In this document: positions 9,779 to 19,485 of the stretch, in pieces
Layout: each line of letters opens with the position of its first letter
Position numbering within the stretch: position 1 is the stretch's first letter
From: Entamoeba invadens IP1
Lineage: Eukaryota > Evosea > Mastigamoebida > Endamoebidae
Direction of reading: 5' to 3'
NCBI RefSeq assembly: GCF_000330505.1
Contig: NW_004191832.1
Location: forward strand, 187,309 to 251,308
DNA: 64,000 bases
The notes under the pieces: model-generated
Databases searched by the model: none
Seen by the model: the letters and a program-made list of their open reading frames with translations, nothing else
Told to the model about the DNA's origin: nothing
Program-made: the position numbers and the translations under genes

Positions 9779-10777
9779 CTGACTGTTTCTGTATTTTAGT
9801 CTCCATTTAATTTTAATAAATTCAGTTTAATTTAATTATTTAATATAATTTAATACATTTAAATTATATTTTTTTTATATAATTTTTTATTCCAAAACCT
9901 TATTTATGGACAAAAATGGTTTTTTTTTTGTTATTTGGTTTTGTTTTTCAATTTTATTATTTTTTTCGTTTGAAATCTTTGTTTTTTCAATCAAAACGAA
10001 CTTAAACAAATTGACAATTTTGATTTTTTACGCTCAAACATCGCGTATAACAACAGAGAGTGGTGCCGTTGTTGTAAACGGCAGTTGGGAGGATTTTTTG
10101 TGTAAAATGATACACACAACACAAGAATTTGACAATAACCAATTTCTATATACATCAAATAAAAATAAAAAACAACGAGACAAATCATAATTGAAAAGAA
10201 CACTATGATTGGCAGACTCGAACATCAAATTGCAGTTTAGCGGTCGAGTAAAAGCCGTTAACAAGAAATTGTCTTAACTATGTGGGTGTCTGTTTGCTCT
10301 CCGAAAGAGTGTCTTAAAAAAGTAAAAAAGTACTTTCGCCTAAAAGCCAAATTTTCAAAAAATAATCCAAAAAACTCAGTTTGTTTACGGTATTTTCCCG
10401 TTATTTTAGGTAAATAACACCATTATTATCACCATTTATTGACAAACAGAAAAAATGAAATGATTGGCTAAATGACTTTAACCCCATTTATGTTGTTGGT
10501 TGTGTTATTGGAAAATAGTTTAAATAATAGTAATATTTATTAAACATCCCAAAAATGCTTTTTTTTCAAAGGGAAAAAAATAAATAAGGTTTCCAGACTA
10601 ACTTTATTGTGAAAATCAACTTCACTTATTCATTTCTAAAACTTAAGAAATAGAGTGAAAAGGTCATTTTTTTTGAAATAAAAAAATTCGTTCAACATTA
10701 TTGTTACTCAAAATAATAAATTTTATAATAATTTTGTTTCAATTTATCAAATAAAAAAATTAATCAATTGTTATTAA
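9779..10777. other. Gene-free spacer with a less AT-rich island
   Basis: T-rich and A-rich DNA with no supported gene. The part from about 10030 to 10340 is clearly less AT-rich and may be a degraded gene or a small RNA. None of its frames gives a recognisable protein and it does not fold as a tRNA by eye. The transposon-like element begins at 10778. Confidence 0.4.
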
Positions 10778-12236
10778 AGAGTGTTAACGTGATAGACCAC
10801 TTTTGTGAGGATGGCTTTGAAAATCTTACATGTTTTTGTTGTAATTGCGATTAAATTTGCCTAAGAGTTTACAAAAAAATAAGTTTTTTGGACCGAATTC
10901 ATAAAAAACCGATTTTTTTGAAAGTTAAAACAGAAAAATCAAATTTTATTTTTAGTAAAAGTCATCTTTTACTTTTACCATTTAAATGAATTTGCCGCAA
11001 AAAAAACAATTTTGTTAAAAATTTAAGACTAAAGTTTTTAATTAATTAACTTTAGTTTATTTAACTAATTGTATAAACTATATTTAATCAATAAAATTAT
11101 TGAAATTGAATATTTTTATATAAATTGTTTCATAATTTGTCATAAAATACTGAGGCATAGTTAACTGTGGATAGGCTGAAAAGGTGTGGATAGTAAATAT
11201 AGACAGACAATCTTTATTATTACATGTTAAATGTAATGAGTAACATGACTTGTTTTTTTTAATGGTTTTTGTTGGTATTTGCCGTATGTTTCTATTATAA
11301 TTAACTAGTATTGTTATGATTTTTTAATAACATAAATAATAACTTATTGTTACAATGTGGTAATTTGCCATTTAACTTTTTAAATTTTTATAGTAAAAAT
11401 TACATTTTATTTAACTATGCAAATAGAATTTGTTTTGTGATTATTCTGTCATTTTTATGTTCATTAATAATATACTATTGTAATATAATTGATTGTTATT
11501 AATTAATAGTTTAGTTTAGACATAAAACCTTTGTCTTTAACATTTTCAACAAAACCTGAATATTATTTAGGATGTAATACCCGTCTTTATACGTATAATT
11601 TGCGCAAACTAAAAGAACTTTATTCAACAAATTTCAATTCCCAAATATTACTATTAAAATAATAAACTAATGGAGTGTTTATATAAATTATAATACTATT
11701 AGTAAAAAGTGATAATAAATGCAATTTTGAGCCACAATTAACAATTAAATAAAATATTTTAAAATTGATATTTAAATTAAATATTTTTTAATGCAAAAAA
11801 CGGGAATTTTCCCAAATTATAATCACATAAATCACTTTTGAAATGTTTTTTCAATTAAAAAAATCGAAAAAATAGTGTTATATGTATCAAATAAACGGGA
11901 TAATACACGTAAATTTTGTTAATTATTTTATTTGTTCATTTTGATCTATTCTTATTTTACCACTCCAAAAAAAGGCTGAAAATAGCGTTTTTTCTTACTA
12001 TGAAATTATTGCGAAATTTGGAAATACTCCTTATGGGGGTATTTATGTTTGTGTATCATTTTTGTCCCATAAATGATTATAAGTAACAATTATTAATTTT
12101 AAAAATCATAACATATGGTTTAAAACGAATATTTGGGTTTTTTCGACAAAAAAACAAAAGGCTATCCACACAAAATATTCCAATCCACAGGGATTCACCA
12201 TTTCCATGTGGATACGCCCTATCACGTTAACACTCT
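10778..12236. mobile_element. Non-autonomous DNA transposon (1459 bp, 3-bp TWA target)
   Basis: The ends are perfect 18-bp terminal inverted repeats, AGAGTGTTAACGTGATAG and its complement. A 3-bp direct repeat TAA flanks both ends (10775-10777 and 12237-12239). A second copy lies at 30408-32375. Inside there is no transposase ORF. TGTGGATAG-like words recur near both ends (for example near 11165 and 11185 on the left; 12163 and 12185 in reverse on the right), as expected of subterminal transposase sites. A 3-bp TWA target duplication is typical of PIF/Harbinger elements, but without a transposase that family is only inferred. Confidence 0.8.
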
Positions 12237-12425
12237 TAATTATATTTTTTTTTTCAAATTGTTGCTAATTTTTTAATAAAATTTATAATATAAACTGTTT
12301 TTCAAAATGAAAGATATTAAAAAGATTAACATCATTGTTAACCCTACTTTGATTTTTAATTTGTAGATCAAATAAAAACATTTTATCATAGTAAAAAAAA
12401 AAATTGTTTTTATTTACAATGATAC

Positions 12426-12548
12426 TAATAATTAATAATTAATAATTAATAATTAATAATTAATAATTAATAATTAATAATTAATAATTAATAATTAATA
12501 ATTAATAATTAATAATTAATAATTAATAATTAATAATTAATAATTAAT
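12426..12548. repeat. Microsatellite, 7-bp unit TAATAAT
   Basis: About 17-18 perfect tandem copies of TAATAAT over ~123 bp, ending about 80 bp before the ATG of the transportin-like gene. The unit count is likely to vary between strains. Confidence 0.9.
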
Positions 12549-12630
12549 ATTAAACACACAAATTTTATAAAATACTATACTAAACTATAAATTTTTATCA
12601 AGTAAAACTTAAAACAAGAAAAAGAAAGAG

Positions 12631-15042
12631 ATGAATGTATTAGGTACTCCCGAGTTACGTCTTTCTGCGACACAAACACTTATAGAATATTCACTCTCTC
12701 CGCTCCATCAAAAAGAGGCGTTTGAGTTGATGGCGGCATTAGAGAAATATCAGGACTTCCCAGCAATTTTACTTCGACTGTGCCCGACACAACGTGACGA
12801 CATTCACATGTCGATCACTTTAATGATTCTGAAGAAAGAGATGGACGCGTTGTGTCCTTTAGACCCTGTGGAAGTCACGAAGTACCTTTTGACTCTTCTC
12901 CCCGCCTGCCAACCACAAACACAAAAGTGCGCCAACACACTCCTCACACACTGTTTTATGGCATCGCCACTCACATCACAAATGATCATTCAATTTGTAT
13001 TCCAAGCACTTCAAAATGTGCAGATCAATGCATTCATCCCACTCAACTTGTTTTGTCTTGTTATTACCGATCACTTCGAGGAGTTGAATAGCTCTTATTA
13101 CAACTTCATCCAACAAATCCTTCAAATTGTATTAACCAATTTTTGCAATTACAACTGTAACGTCAAGGCTTTGGTCATCTCCGTGTTTACTCAACTTCTG
13201 GTGTTCGAGGCGCCCTTTCTCTCGAATGTGTTGAACACACTCTTTGTGACATTCTGTGACAATATTCCAGATGATGTCGAATACCGAATGTCTGTGTGCA
13301 CCTTCTGCACGATGTTGCCATCGATGAACACCAAATATGGGAGTGCTATACCCGACATCAACAACGTCTTAAAAATCACTGACGTGTTCTTCCATGATGT
13401 ACACGACAAAGTCTTTGTCGAGGCTCATGAAATAGTTTTGGCTTATGTCGAGTTCTATCCTGAGCAAGTCGTCCAATTCTTAATCAATGAAATGCCACTT
13501 CTGTACAAGAGATGTTTACTTACAGACGCATTAATTAGAGTCGAAGAGGAGAATGAAGCACAGAGGAAGAAAGATGGGGTGCTTCTTCAAGACGATGAAG
13601 TGGATAACAGCGTTCGTGGGTGCACCTTTGCAATGTTCGACGTGATTAACTCGACATTTGGCGATGACGTTATACTTCCATTTATACAGAGTTGGGTTGC
13701 TGTATTCCGGAATGAATATCAAGTGAGTCACGACTGGAAGTGTCTTGAATTGCTCCTGAAATTCTTAGCGGATTCCTCCGTCTATTTGGACACCGAAAGA
13801 TTCTTAAAGGCGATGCCTGAATTGGCTGTGTTACCCGTGCAAAATCTGAATAGTGAAATACCACTGATTAAAGTGAGTTGTTTGGAGTATATTGGATACA
13901 ACCCTTTGATAGTGTCGTCGAACAGTAAAGAGATAGTGAACCAAATCTACCAATACTTACTCAGAAACATCGGAGATACTAATTACACTGTTTCATGCAC
14001 TGCACTGCACACTCTTGCGAAATTGGCAGATTCTAATGTGTTTGAGGAACACAACGACGAGCTTTTAAAAATGTTTGTGCCGATGGTACGACGTGCGAAG
14101 GGACAAGTCTTATTCAATGTGTGTGAATTGATAACGAATGTGATCAGTTTAGACAGAGATCAGTATATAAAATACCAAGACGACATTCAAAAAGAGTTGG
14201 CGCAAGCCATTTACGAGAACATGGGGAGTGAGGATTTGGTCGACATGTGTTTGACAACGATATTTAGCAATGTGATGCTATTCGAGAGGACCACAAACGA
14301 GTTATCGAGTGTTTTGATTAAACTCTCATTCGACACAATTTCAAATTACTTAGGAACTGATGACATTATAAACCAAAGTTTAAGACTCCTCTCGCGATTA
14401 TATCAGCAGAACACAGACTTCGTTTCGAATTTCATTAATACCAACAAAGACACCTTTTTCAAGTTGTTTGAATTGTGTTTGCCAAATGACAATGGGAAAG
14501 TCATAGAAGACTCTTTTGGGTTCTTGGGAGACATAGTCGAGAAGTGCAGTCAATTTGTATTAGAACATAAAGAGTACTTCATGCAAGTCTCAATGAAAAA
14601 GTTGAAGACATTTAAAGATCGAACAATATGTTCTGTTGTGTGGTATTTAGTTATGGTTGAAACGTTCCTCCCACATATTATTAAGTCTGTATTACCAGAC
14701 ATTCTATCTGCTTTAATACAGACTTTACAGTCAAAAACTATCGATGAAGATGTTCAGAAGAATGTCTTGCTCTTCTCCGCAAAGGCCATTTCAATTGATC
14801 CAAACAGTGTTTTGCCCTTCTTCCAATTACTTACGAACAACACTTTTAAAAGTGTGTTGCAGATCAAAAGAAAGTTATTTGTCTTCGAGACACTCGTTAA
14901 CTTTGCCGGAGTGATAATCAAGTACCCCGATCTGTTTCTTGTCAACAAAGAAGTCCTTCTCGTTGTCTACAAAACCGCATCAAGTGCCTTTCCGGAGTTA
15001 TCGGAAGTGTGTCAGAAAGTGCTTTCGTCGCTATCAAAGTGA
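12631..15042 (+). CDS. Transportin-like karyopherin-beta (HEAT repeats)
   Basis: The protein has 803 residues made almost entirely of paired helices (HEAT repeats). The N-terminus LGTPELRLSATQTLIEYSLS resembles the first importin-beta repeat. Around residues 300-330 there is an acidic loop (QDDEVDNSVRGC) where transportins have the acidic H8 loop. The C-terminal third (DSFGFLGDIVEKCSQFVLE, then a block ending NSVLPFFQ) follows the transportin-1 pattern SFALLGDLTKAC...EVAPMLQQF. It is slightly shorter than transportin (~890). The likely role is carrying cargo through nuclear pores under Ran control. It is convergent with the ROGDI-like gene, 36 bp apart. The transportin subclass was judged by eye. 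Confidence 0.65.
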   Translation: MNVLGTPELRLSATQTLIEYSLSPLHQKEAFELMAALEKYQDFPAILLRLCPTQRDDIHMSITLMILKKEMDALCPLDPVEVTKYLLTLLPACQPQTQKCANTLLTHCFMASPLTSQMIIQFVFQALQNVQINAFIPLNLFCLVITDHFEELNSSYYNFIQQILQIVLTNFCNYNCNVKALVISVFTQLLVFEAPFLSNVLNTLFVTFCDNIPDDVEYRMSVCTFCTMLPSMNTKYGSAIPDINNVLKITDVFFHDVHDKVFVEAHEIVLAYVEFYPEQVVQFLINEMPLLYKRCLLTDALIRVEEENEAQRKKDGVLLQDDEVDNSVRGCTFAMFDVINSTFGDDVILPFIQSWVAVFRNEYQVSHDWKCLELLLKFLADSSVYLDTERFLKAMPELAVLPVQNLNSEIPLIKVSCLEYIGYNPLIVSSNSKEIVNQIYQYLLRNIGDTNYTVSCTALHTLAKLADSNVFEEHNDELLKMFVPMVRRAKGQVLFNVCELITNVISLDRDQYIKYQDDIQKELAQAIYENMGSEDLVDMCLTTIFSNVMLFERTTNELSSVLIKLSFDTISNYLGTDDIINQSLRLLSRLYQQNTDFVSNFINTNKDTFFKLFELCLPNDNGKVIEDSFGFLGDIVEKCSQFVLEHKEYFMQVSMKKLKTFKDRTICSVVWYLVMVETFLPHIIKSVLPDILSALIQTLQSKTIDEDVQKNVLLFSAKAISIDPNSVLPFFQLLTNNTFKSVLQIKRKLFVFETLVNFAGVIIKYPDLFLVNKEVLLVVYKTASSAFPELSEVCQKVLSSLSK

Positions 15043-15078
15043 AGACCTAACTGATTGAATAGTAAATTAATTGTTTCA

Positions 15079-16473
15079 TTAAAGTGTGAGGAGTTGTTTA
15101 ATATTATAAAGCACATGAATCCACTGAATTTGGATGTTCTGTACACTCTCATATATTTTGTCAATCTCTTCCACAGTGATATGTACCTCTCGCGACGCTT
15201 GCACAGTTGCTGTGTATCCGTTAAAGATATACTGAATCGTTGTATAACGACTTGGTAGAGAAATTTGCTTGGTGCCTTGTGGGTAACCCATCATCCCATC
15301 TCCGCACCCCCATTCGATTCCCGGACTGACAGATTCATCGCCGGGTTGTGCGCTAATCGATCTGTTGAAGAACGAATCCTCCATTGATGGCTTTTTCAAG
15401 TGACTTGGAAGCTTCTGAAGAGGTCTTGAAGCAATTTGGAACGATTGTCTGCTCATCTGTAATGATGTTCGTGGGGTGACTGACTGGTTCTCATATGGTT
15501 GAATAGAAAGTCCAAATGTTCGAATGACAAACTCTCTGTGTTGGATGTATATTTCGATGATACAATTCGATGGGACGTGGTCTTGGAATAAGAGAGATGG
15601 CTCATATTCCGGGAAGAGGCCTTTACTTGGTTTTGTGTCTAACAACTCCAAAGCAGTCGCACACGACTTGATCAAGTTTTCTATAGTCTTCACGTACTCG
15701 CTGCCAATGCTGTCGTACTTTTTCAGTTGGTCAATTTCGTTAATGATCTTCGTACAATTTCTGTAGAACTCCTGCATCTGAAGGATTTGGGACTCTCGGA
15801 CTTTGGCAAACACTGTCTTTTGCCATTGTTGAAATGAAAATCGAATTTCAGAATTGTTACAGAACCACCCATCAAGTTGGAGAACACCTTGGAATGTTCC
15901 GCTGAATGTTATTCTTTTTACCTTTAGAAGTTAATCCCCTTCGCCTTAACACTTATAAGAATACCTAACTAGTTTAATTGACCTGTTATATCGGGATATA
16001 TACTTTATTTAATGGGTTTCCCTCTTTTTTAGTTGTGTAATGTAATGCGCATTATAAACTTCTAAATTTCGGGATATTTATTATATAATCTCCAATTTTC
16101 CCGATTATTAGACCATTTGAATATTGTTCATCGTTATAATAACACTTATAATAGAATTTGTAAAAAACACACTCTGGAAGTTGAAATTTGTATGTCTTCG
16201 TTTTGTCTACATTTAAGTTTCATTAGTTAATAATAATTCATTATTGTATAACAATTATAAAAATTTAATAATAAGAATATAATTATACAACAAACTATCC
16301 CCAGCGCTTGTGGATGGCATCAAGTAGTTCATACAGTCGTTAATAACGGGTTCCGTGATTTTGATGAGTGGTTTAATTTCCTGTGTCAAATACCATTCGT
16401 TCTCGTCGAAAAACTGTGGTAATAGTGGTGTTGACGATGGGGTTCTTTTTGGTGTCACCGTGAAGAAAGCCAT
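15079..16473 (-). CDS. Split gene: ROGDI/RAV2-like protein (probable)
   Basis: Exon 1 (16473-16296) starts at a clear ATG and ends at donor GTTTGTTG. The first intron (16295-16207) ends ATGTAG. The last exon is the frame from ~15921 to 15079; it is coding well upstream of its first internal ATG and has no ATG of its own near the 5' end. Exon 2 (from 16206) has two workable ends. One ends at 16169 (intron 16168-15922), giving about 352 residues. The other ends at 16060 (intron 16059-15888). Exon 1 (ENEWYLTQEIKPLIK) resembles the ROGDI start (EFRWLLHDEVHAVLK). Later, PSNCIIEIYI and GIEWG resemble ROGDI PSDLLVNVYI and FEWG. ROGDI/Rav2 helps assemble the V-ATPase. Alternatively, exon 1 plus a 155-nt exon 2 stopping at 16052 could be a separate 110-residue gene. 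Confidence 0.5.
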
Positions 16474-16665
16474 ATTTACTATTCCCAGTCGTATTTCTAG
16501 TTTGTTCTTATTCTTTTTTTTGTATTGAACATTTCTCTTTCTTTTCTGTCTTACTACCTTCTTTTTACTATATTTTACTATATTTATAGTTTTGAATAAT
16601 TCCTCATTAAAAACACACCAAATAACATTCTGAATAACAAAATCCCATTTATAACAAAACGTCCC

Positions 16666-18819
16666 TTAAATTTGGTCGTACTCATCATCATCAATGTTCA
16701 TCCGACTACTGAATGTATCTGGCGCGATGAATTGTCGTGTCTTCAACATCTCAAACACCCAAGTCAAGTCGACAAACTTGGAGAAAGGTTTGAATGATGA
16801 TCTTCTTGTGATTCGCCTGTTTTCTTTCTTGTCCTCTGTCGCTTCTTCGGGCAAGAAGTCGATGTAAAACTCAAACGCATTTGACCTCCCGCTCGCATTC
16901 TCAACAAACTGCGCTCCAATCATCTTGATGAATTTCTTCGCATACTCAAACTCTTTCTGATGCTTCAATTCAACACGTGCTTTTTCTGTTCCTCTTGCCA
17001 TCTCTTCGTCGGCATTTCTCTGAATTTGGACAGAGAACTTGAACCGCTGATCGCTGCTGTCTGGCGAAAACGAGATGGGTTGTGTGCCAAGATTAGCAAC
17101 ATCGGCAATGTACCCCCTCAAGAGACTTCCTGTCTTGAGATATTTCAGTGGAAAAAGCGGCAGCAAGTAATTTTTAAAGTCAACATACGACGCATCGCAA
17201 TGCTCAAGATAAAGGTCACTAATGATAAAGTACCCTTGCAAGATACAACACAGATATGCCATTAAACAGTCTTCACTCCCCTTCTGCACCACCAAAAACG
17301 TCTTTGTCTCGTCGCCCTTCTTATTCCGCGTTTCTTCAACAAGCTCCGCGTCTTCTACGGGCGTCTCCGATATGGCCGGATACCCCGCTGACGATATTCC
17401 ACCGTCATATCTGACAAGGTCTCTGTACTTCAAATTCAGAAACTTGTTATCCCCAAAGTAAAACATATTCCCTTGTATCCCTTTCTTGAAATCTGCTCGT
17501 CGTTTCACACTGTGGATCGACATGCGCTTCGTTTGAACTTCCCCCGCATCTCCAACTACAACCTCCTCATCTCTCTCCTTCCTCTTCTTTGCATTGTACT
17601 GCTGTGAAAACGCGATCGCCTCTGCATATTCCATGTTTTCCTTTGCCTTCTCATCGTTGTACCTCTTATTGATCTCTTTGTTCTCTTCAAGCATTTCTTT
17701 GCCATCGTTATTCCCATCACTCACATTATCCAAGTTGTTTATTTCTTCTTCCTCTTCTTCCATTTCTAACTCAGCTTGCATATCCCCACTGTCACTGTTA
17801 AATATATTGCTTGGAGTATCAAACATCGAATTCACAAACGCGACCCCCTCGTCGTCATATTCGTCTTCATCATCCTTTTTGTGCGCTTTTCTTTTCACCG
17901 CTTTCTTACTCTTCTTAGTGGACTTCTTTGGTTTGGGGGAGTCGTACTCCTCGCTCGTGTATTGTTCCTCTTGGTCATCCTTTTGAGTTGTTTCCTTTTC
18001 CACTTCTTCAGCACTGTTCTCCTCATCTTCCTCCATCTTATTTGTTTCAATCGACTTGTTCGTTGCTTTTGGTGTGCTTTCAGAGCTTTCCGTTTTTGTT
18101 GGTACCTTGTCCTGTTCAATTGGTTCTTTAAGAGTTTCATCTTGTCCAACAGGAGTGGAGTCTTTCACCGTTTCTTTCTCTTCATCATGTAAAGGCTTTT
18201 CCTCAACTTCCATTGGAATTCTTTCAGGAACACTTTCCGTCTTTGGTTCGATCTTTTCTATGGAAGGAACACTCACTTTTGCGTCTGCAGTGAGGATCCC
18301 TTGTTTCACATCTACCTCATTCATCCCCACGGTGTTGATAGCCTCTTTCATCATCTCTAGTTTCTTCTTAGTGTCTTGGTGACTTTTCTTAGTTGGAGAC
18401 TCAAACGTTGCAATGGAATATACCTTCACCTCGAAAGCCTGTGTAAGCACCTCCACGTGTTCTTCTTTGTTCTTCTCTACTGCTTTGTGAGCTTTGTCAA
18501 AGATGTCTTTGGGGGGCTTTGCTTGACCAACCCAAAAGATGAAGTCGCTCCCGCCAAACGAGATTAAGTCGCCGTTTTCAATACTCGCGTTTTCATTCAC
18601 TCTCGCGCCATTAAGTGTGACAACATCATTCGAGCGCATGACTATAAACCCCTTTGGGTCTTCTTTTGTAAGGAAGACCAAGTCAAATGAATGTGGAGAT
18701 ACACACTCTTTGAAATTTAAGTGATTGTTACGACGACCAACAGACATCGTAAGTCGATTGAAGCGATGTGTTTTGCTCACTAAAGCGTCGTGTACAGTTC
18801 GGCTTAAATATTTATCCAT
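16666..18819 (-). CDS. FHA and tandem BRCT-like nuclear protein
   Basis: The protein has 717 residues. Residues ~20-98 match a forkhead-associated domain (VGRRNNHLNF, then VVTLNGARVN and ENGDLISFG), which binds phosphothreonine. About 190-440 is a low-complexity acidic linker with a Lys-rich likely nuclear signal near 300 (KKSTKKSKKAVKRKAHKK). From ~500 to 705 there are two regions with BRCT-like pattern, the last ending DLTWVFEMLKTRQFI, where the conserved BRCT tryptophan would be. FHA plus BRCTs is the layout of DNA-damage adaptors such as NBS1 and MDC1. A role in the damage response or chromosome maintenance is inferred. No kinase or nuclease domain is present. Confidence 0.7.
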   Translation of the reverse strand: MDKYLSRTVHDALVSKTHRFNRLTMSVGRRNNHLNFKECVSPHSFDLVFLTKEDPKGFIVMRSNDVVTLNGARVNENASIENGDLISFGGSDFIFWVGQAKPPKDIFDKAHKAVEKNKEEHVEVLTQAFEVKVYSIATFESPTKKSHQDTKKKLEMMKEAINTVGMNEVDVKQGILTADAKVSVPSIEKIEPKTESVPERIPMEVEEKPLHDEEKETVKDSTPVGQDETLKEPIEQDKVPTKTESSESTPKATNKSIETNKMEEDEENSAEEVEKETTQKDDQEEQYTSEEYDSPKPKKSTKKSKKAVKRKAHKKDDEDEYDDEGVAFVNSMFDTPSNIFNSDSGDMQAELEMEEEEEEINNLDNVSDGNNDGKEMLEENKEINKRYNDEKAKENMEYAEAIAFSQQYNAKKRKERDEEVVVGDAGEVQTKRMSIHSVKRRADFKKGIQGNMFYFGDNKFLNLKYRDLVRYDGGISSAGYPAISETPVEDAELVEETRNKKGDETKTFLVVQKGSEDCLMAYLCCILQGYFIISDLYLEHCDASYVDFKNYLLPLFPLKYLKTGSLLRGYIADVANLGTQPISFSPDSSDQRFKFSVQIQRNADEEMARGTEKARVELKHQKEFEYAKKFIKMIGAQFVENASGRSNAFEFYIDFLPEEATEDKKENRRITRRSSFKPFSKFVDLTWVFEMLKTRQFIAPDTFSSRMNIDDDEYDQI

Positions 18820-19485
18820 TAGGATTTGTTTTTTAAGTTGGAATTGTCATTTTCGTTTTGAGGAATTAAGATTTTTTTTCAATAAAAGATACCATACTTA
18901 TATCATTAAAATTATCATTATTAATGGTTTATTGTGTTTCTCAAAATCTTCACAAATTTGTTTTAAAGGAAATAAATTCATTTATTTTTTTATACTTTTC
19001 TAATTTAAAAAAATATTTTGTGATTATTGAGTTTTTCTCTTTTAAAATATAACCTATAACAAATTATAATATAAACTATGAAATTGTTTCTAAATAAATA
19101 TTTCTATAATGACTTTATTATAGTATCACAACTACAATTATTATTATTTGTTTATTAAATTATATATAATTGTATTAAATTATAAAAATGTTTTTATTGA
19201 AAAAAAACATATAAAAAAACAAATAGTAATATAATAATAAATTTAAAATAAAAAATACAATCATATTATAGTTTAATGATAATAAATTTATTATAATTCA
19301 CCATAAATAATAATCAAAATAAATAAAAATACAATAGTTTTTTTATTAGTATAATCAAACCATTTTTCTCTATTTGTATAAATTAATTAACAATAGTATA
19401 TATTATTAACATAATATTAAACAACTTGATGTTATATTTGATAAAATGTATTCTATTTTATATAATAAAAACCAAAAGCAATTTC
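18820..19485. other. AT-rich spacer
   Basis: Upstream region of the FHA gene and downstream region of the surface-protein gene. It is nearly all A/T beyond 18900. No ORF or repeat worth naming is seen. Confidence 0.6.

Noticed and set aside
9906..10190. 94-codon ORF in a T-rich region
   Set aside because: The N-terminal half is poly-Phe from T runs. The downstream GC-richer part does not continue as a plausible protein.
15079..15813. 15079-15813 as a complete gene
   Set aside because: Its first codon is GTG and coding sequence continues upstream in the same frame. It is better explained as the last exon of a split gene.
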